Assembly: GCA_035719045.1 (NCBI GenBank)
Contig: DASTGO010000009.1
Coordinates: 1-12,407 of the forward strand
Length of the DNA: 12,407 nucleotides
Origin: DASTGO01 sp035719045
GTDB taxonomy: Bacteria; Actinomycetota; Actinomycetes; Actinomycetales; Kineosporiaceae
Direction: 5' to 3'
Shown: in pieces, positions 6,355 through 12,407 of the stretch
How positions within the stretch are numbered: position 1 is the first letter of the stretch
How the letters are laid out: every line of letters starts with the position of its first letter
Program-made: the position numbers and the translations under genes
Notes under the pieces: model-generated
The model's input: the letters and a program-made list of their open reading frames with translations, nothing else
Databases searched by the model: none
What the model was told of the DNA's origin: nothing

Positions 6355-8625
6355 ATGACCATGACCACCTCCTCCGCCACCCGGGCCGGGACCGCCCCCG
6401 AGCCCGAGAGCATGACCCTCCCGCAGACCCCCCTCGACGGCCCGGTCGCCCCCGGCGTCCGCCGCCCCCGCCGCTCGCCGGCCGCCTGGTGCGCCGAGCA
6501 CCGCTGGCGCACCCTGTTCGCCTCCCTGCTGGTGCTGGCCGGTGCCGTCCTGCTGCTCGGTGGCGGGATCACCACCACCAAGCCGGACGCCCAGCTGGTC
6601 GGCGACTCCGCGGCGGCCGTGAAGGCCAGCAAGGGCGCCGACTTCGGCGAGAAGCCGACCGAGACCGTGGTGGTCACCGCCCGGCAGGGCCGGCTGGACC
6701 CGGCCGTCGCCGGAGCGGTGGGCCGGGAGCTCGCCGCCGCGTACACCGGCCTGGACGGAGTGGCCTCCGTGGGCCGCCCGACTCCCGTCCCGGACGGCCG
6801 GACGATGGTGCTCGCCGTCGCCCTGGACGCCGTGCAGGGTGCGGACAGGACCACCCCGGCCGGGCAGACCTCCCCGGCGGACGCGGTCGGCCCGATGATG
6901 TCCGCCACCGGCCGGGTCGCCGCCGCGCATCCGGAGCTGAAGATCGGCCAGGTCGGTCCGGGTTCGATCGACAAGGGTGTGGGCGAGCAGCTGAACACCG
7001 ACTTCCGGCGCGCTGAGCTGTTCAGCCTGCCGGTCACCCTCGCCGTGCTGCTGATCGCCTTCGGGGCCGTGGTCGCCGCGGGCGTGCCGGTGCTGCTGGG
7101 CGTCGGTGCTGTGGCCGCCGCGCTCGGCCTGACCGCGCTGGCCTCCCGGCAGCTCACCCCGGTCGACCAGAACACCCAGAGCCTGGTGCTGCTGATCGGG
7201 CTGGCCGTCGGGGTGGACTACGCGCTGTTCGTCATCCGCCGCTCCCGGGAGGAACGGGCCGCGGGCGCCGGTGTGCGCGAGGCGATCACCCGCGCCGGTG
7301 CCACCGCCGGGCGTGCCGTGGTGATCTCCGGGATCACCGTCGTGGTGGCGATGTCCGGGATGCTGGTGGCCGGCGGGATGTACACCTCGCTGGCGATCGG
7401 CGCGATGCTCGTCGTCGGGGTCGCGGTGCTCGCCTCGGCCACCGTCCTGCCCGCCATGCTCAGCGTGCTCGGCGACAAGGTGGAGGCGCTGCGCCTGCCG
7501 TTCACCCGCCGCCGAGCGGCCCGCCGCGGGTCCGCGGACTCCGCCTGGGGCCGGCTGGCCGCCCTGGTCGCCCGCCGCCCGCTGGCCTGGACGCTGGCCG
7601 CCGGTGCCGTCCTGGTCGCCCTGGCCGTGCCCGCGCTGGGCATGAAGACCTCGCTGTCCGGGGTGGAGGGGCTGCCGCAGAACCTGTCCGTGGTCGACGC
7701 CTACAAGCGGCTCGTCGCCGCGGTCCCGCAGGACGGCACCACCGTCGACGTCGTCGTGCGGGCTCCGGCCGCCGACGCCGGTCGGGTGGACGCCGCGCTG
7801 CGGCAGGCGTTCGGCCGGGCCACCGCGACCGGCTACGTGAACAGCCCGCAGCCGAAGGTGTCCGCCTCGACCGACGGCCAGGTGCACACGCTGGCGCTCG
7901 CGGTCCCCTACGGGACGTCCGACCCGAAGCTCGGCACGGCGGTCGACGCGGTGCGTGCCGAGGTGGTCCCCGCGGTGCAGTCCTCCCTGGCCGGCGTCCC
8001 CGGCGCGCAGGTGCACGTGGGCGGCGCGGCAGCGGTCACCGACCTGACCCGGTGGATGGACGCCCGGTTGCCGTGGGTGGTCGGCTTCGTCCTGGTGCTG
8101 ACCTTCGTCGTGATGCTGCTGTCGTTCGGGTCTCCGTGGCTGGCCGCCGCCACGGTCGGGCTGAACCTGCTGTCGGTCGGTGCGGCCTACGGTGTGATGA
8201 CCCTGGTGTTCCAGCACGGCTGGGGTGAGGGCCTGCTCGGCTTCACCTCGATCGGGTCGATCGCCGCCTGGCTGCCGCTGCTGATGTTCGTCATCCTGTT
8301 CGGGCTGTCGATGGACTACCACGTGTTCGTGGTGTCCCGGGTCCGGGAGGCGTACTCCGCCGGGCACGACCCGCGGACCGCGGTCCGGCTCGGTGTGGCC
8401 CGTTCCGCCGGTGTGGTCACCAGCGCGGCGGCCGTGATGGTCGCGGTGTTCGCGATCTTCGGCACCCTGTCGATGCTGGAGATGAAGGAGCTCGGGGTCG
8501 GCCTGGCCACGGCGGTGTTCCTGGACGCCACCCTGGTCCGCGGCATCATGTTGCCCGCGGTGCTGGCCCTGCTCGGCCGGCGGGCGCACAGTTGGCCGCG
8601 CTGGATCCCGGTGCTGCACCACTGA
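6355..8625 (+). CDS. MMPL/RND-family membrane transporter
   Basis: The 756-residue product has the two-fold repeat of MMPL transporters: one N-terminal hydrophobic helix, a soluble loop, a block of five helices, then the same plan again. The paired Asp-Tyr motifs that carry the proton path in this family are present in both halves, in GLAVGVDYALFVIRRSREE (D288-Y289) and FGLSMDYHVFVVSRVREAY (D654-Y655), so a proton-driven pump is expected. Length matches short MMPL proteins such as actinobacterial YdfJ/ActII-3-like pumps rather than the longer mycobacterial lipid exporters. The substrate cannot be read from sequence. ATG 6355 was taken as start; ATG 6361 in the same frame has better spacing from AGGG. 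It is divergent from the two-component operon and shares its control region, so that system likely regulates it. A strong hairpin ends the unit. Confidence 0.93.
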   Translation: MTMTTSSATRAGTAPEPESMTLPQTPLDGPVAPGVRRPRRSPAAWCAEHRWRTLFASLLVLAGAVLLLGGGITTTKPDAQLVGDSAAAVKASKGADFGEKPTETVVVTARQGRLDPAVAGAVGRELAAAYTGLDGVASVGRPTPVPDGRTMVLAVALDAVQGADRTTPAGQTSPADAVGPMMSATGRVAAAHPELKIGQVGPGSIDKGVGEQLNTDFRRAELFSLPVTLAVLLIAFGAVVAAGVPVLLGVGAVAAALGLTALASRQLTPVDQNTQSLVLLIGLAVGVDYALFVIRRSREERAAGAGVREAITRAGATAGRAVVISGITVVVAMSGMLVAGGMYTSLAIGAMLVVGVAVLASATVLPAMLSVLGDKVEALRLPFTRRRAARRGSADSAWGRLAALVARRPLAWTLAAGAVLVALAVPALGMKTSLSGVEGLPQNLSVVDAYKRLVAAVPQDGTTVDVVVRAPAADAGRVDAALRQAFGRATATGYVNSPQPKVSASTDGQVHTLALAVPYGTSDPKLGTAVDAVRAEVVPAVQSSLAGVPGAQVHVGGAAAVTDLTRWMDARLPWVVGFVLVLTFVVMLLSFGSPWLAAATVGLNLLSVGAAYGVMTLVFQHGWGEGLLGFTSIGSIAAWLPLLMFVILFGLSMDYHVFVVSRVREAYSAGHDPRTAVRLGVARSAGVVTSAAAVMVAVFAIFGTLSMLEMKELGVGLATAVFLDATLVRGIMLPAVLALLGRRAHSWPRWIPVLHH

Positions 8626-8654
8626 TCGGGGACCACTGACCCCGGCGGAGGGGA

Positions 8655-8692
8655 GGATCGGGCCCGGACGCGACGGCGTCCGGGCCCGATCC
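8655..8692 (+). terminator. Perfect 17-bp hairpin terminator after the MMPL gene
   Basis: GGATCGGGCCCGGACGC (8655-8671) pairs completely with 8676-8692 around a GACG loop. It starts 30 bases after the transporter stop and ends 38 bases before the next start. There is no T-run, which is usual for actinobacterial hairpin terminators. It separates the transporter unit from the repair operon. Confidence 0.8.
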
Positions 8693-8717
8693 GCATCCGC
8701 TCGACGGTGGCCGCCGG

Positions 8718-8723
8718 TAGCCT
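8718..8723 (+). promoter_or_regulatory. -10 box TAGCCT of the repair operon, leaderless start
   Basis: TAGCCT fits TANNNT and is followed after 7 bases (GCCCGGC) by GTG 8731. There is no ribosome site before that GTG, so a leaderless transcript starting at the GTG explains the arrangement. No good -35 hexamer is seen at normal spacing. Confidence 0.55.
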
Positions 8724-8730
8724 GCCCGGC

Positions 8731-9042
8731 GTGCCCGACGACCTGCCCGAGCTGGCCTCGGCCGTGCTCGACGTGGTCGACCTGATCCCGCCGGGGCAGG
8801 TGCTGACCTACGGCGACGTCGCCGAGTACGTCGGCGGCGGCGGGCCCCGGCAGGTCGGGCAGGTGATGGCCCGCTGGGGCGGTGCGGTGGCCTGGTGGCG
8901 GGTGCTCAAGGCCGACGGGTCGCCCCCGCCGGGGCATGAGGACCAGGCCCTGCAGCAGTACCGCCGGGAGGGCACTCCGCTGCGCCCGGACGGCCGCCGC
9001 GTCGACCTGCGGCGGGCCCGCTGGGACGGGGTGACCCGGTGA
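8731..9042 (+). CDS. Alkyltransferase-like (ATL) protein, MGMT family without catalytic Cys
   Basis: The 103-residue protein is the DNA-binding domain of the O6-alkylguanine alkyltransferase family: PPGQVLTYGDVAEYVGGGGPRQVGQVM gives the flipping tyrosine (Y27), the recognition helix and the arginine finger (R40). Where MGMT has Pro-Cys-His-Arg, this protein has Ala-Trp-Trp-Arg (residues 54-57), followed by VLKADG. Without the cysteine it cannot remove alkyl groups. Known ATL proteins bind O6-alkylguanine and pass the lesion to nucleotide excision repair. A GTG at 8707 gives an eight-residue longer form, but it would begin upstream of the TAGCCT box, so 8731 is preferred. Its stop overlaps the helicase-nuclease start as GTGA. 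An MGMT-like gene near the adn genes is also known in Mycobacterium (Rv3204, from memory). Confidence 0.88.
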   Translation: MPDDLPELASAVLDVVDLIPPGQVLTYGDVAEYVGGGGPRQVGQVMARWGGAVAWWRVLKADGSPPPGHEDQALQQYRREGTPLRPDGRRVDLRRARWDGVTR

Positions 9043-12000
9043 CCGACCCGCAGGCCGTCGCCGGTGGGGTCCGGAATGCCGGTGAGGTCCGGGTGGCGCA
9101 GCGGGAGCAGGTCCGGCTGGTCCGGCGGCCGTCCCCGGTCGTGGCGGGCCCGGCCGCCCTGGACCCCGCCCAGGCGGCGGTGGTCGCCCGGCGGCAGGGT
9201 GAGGGTCCGCTGGTCGTGCTCGGGGCACCGGGTACCGGCGTGACGACCGCTCTGGTCGAGGCCGTGGTGGCCCGGGTCGAGCGGGACGGGGTGCCCGCCG
9301 GTGGTGTCCTGGTGCTGGCCGCGACCCGCCCGGCGGCCGCCGCATTGCGGGACCGGATCTCGGCCCGGCTGGCCCGTACCGTCCGTGAGCCGCTGGCCCG
9401 CACCCCGCACTCGTACGCCTTCGGCCTGCTGCGGCGGGCCGCGGTGCTGGACGGGGACGTCCCGCCCCGGCTGATCTCCGGTGCCGAGCAGGACCGGATC
9501 CTCGCCGAGCTGCTCGCAGGCCATGAGGCGGGCCAGGGCCGGGCACCGGACTGGCCGCCGGAGTTCGGCCCGCAGATCCGCTGCCTGCGCGGATTCCGGG
9601 ACGAGCTGCGGGACCTGCTGATGCGGGCCGTGGAGCGCGGTCTCGGACCACCCGACCTGGCCGACCTCGGCCGCCGGCACGGTCGCCCGGCCTGGGTGGC
9701 CGCCGCCGGTGTGCTCGCGGAGTACCTGGACGTGACCTGCCTGGCCACCCCGGGGGCCTTCGACCCGGCCGCGATCGTCGACACCGCCGCCCTGCGCCTG
9801 GCCGACGATCCCGAGCTGTTGGCGGCCGAGCGTGGGCAGTGGCAGCTGATCGCCGTCGACGACGCCCAGGAGGCCACCGCCGCCACCCAGCGCCTGCTGG
9901 ACGCGCTCGCCGGTGGCGGCCATGAGCTGATCCTCGCCGGGGACCCCGACACCGCGACCCAGGGGTTCCGGGGGGCCCGGCCGCAGCTGCTCGCCGAGGC
10001 CCCGCACCGGTTCGCCCGGGCGGACGGCACCCCGGCGCCGGTCGTCGTCCTCGGCACCGTGCACCGGCACGGTCCGGCGCTGCGCGAGGTCGCGGTGCGC
10101 GTGGTGTCCCGGATCGGCAGCGCCGGCACCGTCGCGCACCGCACCGCCCGGCCCGCCGCCGGGGACGGTGTGGCCGAGGTCCACCTGCTGCCCTCAGTTG
10201 CGCAGGAGGCCGCCTTCGTCGCGCAGCGGCTGCGCCGTCACCACCTCGAGGGTGCGCTGCCCTGGTCGGCGATGGCCGTCGTGGTCCGGTCCTCCCGGAA
10301 CACCGAGCCGTTGCGGCGCGCCCTGGCCGCGGCCGGGGTCCCGGTCTCGGTACCCGCGGCGGAGTTGCCGGTCCGGGACGAGCCCGCGGTGGTCCCGCTG
10401 CGCCTGGTGCTCCGCTGCGTGGTCGATCCCGGCGCCCTCGTCGCGGAGTTGGCGGTCGAGCTGCTCGGCGGCCCGATCGGCGGGATGGACGCCGTGGCGC
10501 TGCGCCGGCTGCGGCAGGCCCTGCGCGCGGAGGAGCTGGCCGGGGAGGGCGTCCGGGCCAGCGACGAGCTGCTCGTGGAGGCGCTGGCCGACCCCGCGCG
10601 GCTGGTCACCCTGGACCCGCGGATCAGCCGCGGTGCGCGCAGGGTGGCCGCGGTGCTCGCCGCCGGGCGGGAGGCCGCCGCGGAGCCCGGCGCCAATGCC
10701 GAGACCGTGCTGTGGCGGATCTGGGAGGAGACCGGGCTGGCCGAGCCCTGGCAGCGGCAGGCGCTGGCCGGGGGCACCGCGGGGGCGAGGGCGGACCGGG
10801 CCCTGGACGCCGTCGTGGCGTTCTTCGAGGCCGCAGCCCGCTACACCGACCGCCTGCCGCGGTCCGGACCCGCGGGGTTCCTCGCCCAACTGGAGGGCCA
10901 GGACGTCCCGGCGGACACCCTCGCCGAGCGTGCCCCGGACACCGACGCGGTCGCCCTGGTCACCGCCCAGGGGGCGGCCGGGCGGGAGTGGGAGGTGGTC
11001 GCGGTCACCGGCGTCCAGGAGGGCAGCTGGCCGGACCTGCGGCTGCGCAGCTCGCTGCTCGGGGCGCAGGGCCTGGCGGACCTGCTCGACGGCCGTGCCG
11101 AACCCTCGGGGGCGGCCGGTTCGGTGGCCGCCCAGCGCCGGGCCGTCCTCGACGAGGAGCTGCGGCTGTTCCACGTCGCGGTGACCCGGGCCCGCAGCCG
11201 GCTGCTGGTCACCGCGGTCCGGGCCGAGGACGAGCTGCCCTCGCCGTTCCTCGACCTGGTCGCGCCGCTGCCGGAGGAGGTCGAGGTCCGCCCGGTGAGC
11301 GTCGTCCCCCGCGCGATGACCCTGCCCGCGGTGGTCGCCGACCTGCGGGCGCATGTGGTGGATCCGCAGACCGCGCCGGCGGTCCGGGAGGCGGCGGCCG
11401 CGCGACTGGCCCGGCTGGCGGCGGCCGGGGTGCCGGGTGCCCATCCCGACGACTGGTACGGCCTGCACGAGGTGTCCTCGACCGGTCCGCTGCGCGCCGA
11501 GGGCCAGCAGGTGCGGGTGTCCCCGTCGAAGGTCGAGCAGTTCGACCGGTGCGCCCTGCGCTGGCTGCTGGAGGTGGCCGCGGGCGGGACCTCCGGGTCG
11601 TCGTCATCCCAGGCCCTGGGTGACCTGGTGCACGAGCTGGCCGAGCTGGAGCCGTCCGGGGACGAGGCCCGGCTGCGTGCCCTGCTCGCCGAGCGGATCG
11701 GGCGGCTGGGGTTCGGCCGGAACTGGGTGGACCGCAGGCAGGCCGAACGCCTGCAGGCCATGGTGGCCAAGTTCGCCCGCTACGCCGCGCTGGCCCGGGC
11801 CGAGGGCCGGGAACTGGTCGCCGTCGAGCAGCCGGTGGAGGTCCGGGTCGGGCGGGCGGTGGTCCGCGGGACGGTCGACCGGCTGGAACGGGACGTTGAG
11901 GGCCGGCTCGTCGTGGTCGACCTCAAGACCGGTGCCCAGGCGCCGTCCAAGGCGGACCTCGCCCGGCACGCCCAGCTCGGCGTGTACCAGGTGGCGATCG

Positions 12001-12293
12001 AGGAGGGCGGCTTCGACCGGGTCGCCGGGAGGGCGTCGTCGCCGGACGGCGGACGGTCCGGCGGCGGGCGGCTGGTCCAGCTCGGGACCTCGCACAAGGG
12101 ACCGTCGGTACAGGTCCAGGGCCCGGTGTCACAGGATCCGCGCGACCCGCACTGGGCCCGGACGATGCTCGTCGAGGCGGCCGAGGGGATGGCGGGCTCG
12201 ACGTTCGCCGCCTCCGGCAACCCGCTGTGCCGCACCTGCAAGGTCCGCCGCAGCTGCCCGCTGCGGCCCGAGGGCCGGCAGGTCGGCGGGTGA
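9039..12293 (+). CDS. adnA: AdnA-like UvrD-family helicase / RecB-type nuclease subunit
   Basis: This 1084-residue protein resembles AdnA of the actinobacterial AdnAB double-strand break resection machine. The motor half shows superfamily 1 motifs: Walker A GAPGTGVTT (62-70), TPHSYAFGLLRRA, motif II VDDAQE (D274-Q277), motif III GDPDTATQGFRGA (301-), motif V TAQGAAGREW (642-651) and motif VI LFHVAVTRARSRL (R717, R719). The Walker A lysine is Val68 and motif III lacks the usual Gln after GDPD, so ATP hydrolysis here is doubtful. The C-terminal nuclease is complete by eye: H865, D947 in GTVDRLE, D961-x-K963 in VVDLKTG and QLGVYQ. C838 with C1064-x2-C1067-x5-C1073 matches the four-cysteine Fe-S frame of AddB-type nucleases. 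GTG overlaps join it to the ATL gene and to the next gene. AdnA rather than AdnB is inferred from gene order. Confidence 0.88.
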   Translation: MTDPQAVAGGVRNAGEVRVAQREQVRLVRRPSPVVAGPAALDPAQAAVVARRQGEGPLVVLGAPGTGVTTALVEAVVARVERDGVPAGGVLVLAATRPAAAALRDRISARLARTVREPLARTPHSYAFGLLRRAAVLDGDVPPRLISGAEQDRILAELLAGHEAGQGRAPDWPPEFGPQIRCLRGFRDELRDLLMRAVERGLGPPDLADLGRRHGRPAWVAAAGVLAEYLDVTCLATPGAFDPAAIVDTAALRLADDPELLAAERGQWQLIAVDDAQEATAATQRLLDALAGGGHELILAGDPDTATQGFRGARPQLLAEAPHRFARADGTPAPVVVLGTVHRHGPALREVAVRVVSRIGSAGTVAHRTARPAAGDGVAEVHLLPSVAQEAAFVAQRLRRHHLEGALPWSAMAVVVRSSRNTEPLRRALAAAGVPVSVPAAELPVRDEPAVVPLRLVLRCVVDPGALVAELAVELLGGPIGGMDAVALRRLRQALRAEELAGEGVRASDELLVEALADPARLVTLDPRISRGARRVAAVLAAGREAAAEPGANAETVLWRIWEETGLAEPWQRQALAGGTAGARADRALDAVVAFFEAAARYTDRLPRSGPAGFLAQLEGQDVPADTLAERAPDTDAVALVTAQGAAGREWEVVAVTGVQEGSWPDLRLRSSLLGAQGLADLLDGRAEPSGAAGSVAAQRRAVLDEELRLFHVAVTRARSRLLVTAVRAEDELPSPFLDLVAPLPEEVEVRPVSVVPRAMTLPAVVADLRAHVVDPQTAPAVREAAAARLARLAAAGVPGAHPDDWYGLHEVSSTGPLRAEGQQVRVSPSKVEQFDRCALRWLLEVAAGGTSGSSSSQALGDLVHELAELEPSGDEARLRALLAERIGRLGFGRNWVDRRQAERLQAMVAKFARYAALARAEGRELVAVEQPVEVRVGRAVVRGTVDRLERDVEGRLVVVDLKTGAQAPSKADLARHAQLGVYQVAIEEGGFDRVAGRASSPDGGRSGGGRLVQLGTSHKGPSVQVQGPVSQDPRDPHWARTMLVEAAEGMAGSTFAASGNPLCRTCKVRRSCPLRPEGRQVGG

Positions 12294-12407
12294 GCGCGCG
12301 CAGGACCCCGGACGACGCGGGGGCGCAGCAGCTCGGCCTCGACCTCGGCGAGCTGCCGGTCGCGGTGCCCCGGCGGCGGACCCGGCCGGGACCGGCGGGT
12401 CCGGGCA
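12290..12407 (+). CDS. N-terminus of next operon gene, probably adnB (cut by the right edge)
   Basis: A GTG at 12290 overlaps the preceding stop as GTGA and opens a frame to the window end (39 codons). It starts MSARRTPDDAGAQQLGLDL and continues into an Arg/Pro-rich stretch. This is a low-complexity leader with no helicase motif yet, so the identity rests only on position: in AdnAB loci the second subunit, which carries the active motor, follows adnA directly. The reading frame itself is well supported by the overlap and codon bias. Confidence 0.6.
   Translation, partial: MSARRTPDDAGAQQLGLDLGELPVAVPRRRTRPGPAGPG

Noticed and set aside
5036..6355. A 439-codon plus-strand open frame antisense to the kinase
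   Set aside because: It has no domain and crosses the kinase promoter/operator region; it is a GC-bias shadow.
8707..8730. GTG 8707 as the ATL start
   Set aside because: It lies upstream of the TAGCCT box and the added residues (AAGSLPG) are not family-like; GTG 8731 has leaderless spacing.
6223..9651. A 1142-codon minus-strand open frame opposite the transporter, ATL and adnA genes
   Set aside because: Composition is His/Gly/Arg/Gln-rich and featureless, and it crosses three genes with intact motifs and a strong terminator hairpin. It mirrors their codon bias.

Overview
The window is very GC-rich, with a strong C/G bias at third codon positions, frequent GTG starts, 1-4 base stop/start overlaps and GTG starts lying about 7 bases after TANNNT boxes. 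This points to an actinobacterium (Actinomycetota). An AdnAB-type helicase-nuclease locus behind an MGMT-like gene fits the same group. I cannot name a genus. There are eight coding regions, six complete and one cut at each edge, plus an insertion-sequence end, repeats and probable control sites.

Left edge (1-357): the 5' end of an IS5-like transposase gene runs off the window on the minus strand. Beyond it lies about 270 bp of apparently non-coding mosaic sequence with a perfect 19-bp tandem duplication and nested hairpins. This stretch is downstream of the minus-strand operon and may hold its terminator.

Minus-strand envelope/signalling block (358-6151), in transcription order: a NarL-type sensor histidine kinase, its LuxR/NarL-family response regulator (4-base GTGA overlap), a membrane-anchored DUF4097-like beta-repeat protein (1-base TGATG overlap), then, after 129 bp that contain a possible ECF-type promoter, a large secreted beta-propeller protein with two low-complexity hexapeptide repeat tracts. 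The kinase gene is divergent from an MMPL/RND-family transporter on the plus strand. The roughly 200 bp between them contain four related copies of a palindromic G/C motif that look like a regulator-binding cluster. My reading is a self-regulated two-component system controlling cell-envelope proteins and an exporter. The signal and substrate are unknown.

Plus-strand DNA repair block (8731-12407): after a perfect 17-bp hairpin terminator behind the transporter come an alkyltransferase-like (ATL) protein, which has Trp where MGMT has its reactive Cys, then an AdnA-like helicase-nuclease and the first codons of a third gene, probably adnB. They are joined by GTGA overlaps and should be one operon. 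The AdnA-like protein keeps all nuclease residues and four Fe-S-type cysteines, but its Walker A lysine is replaced by valine, so its own motor is probably inactive. I see no CRISPR array, tRNA, rRNA or replication origin, and no clearly new defence system. The most unusual points are the Walker A change, the four-copy operator-like array and the ATL-Adn coupling.
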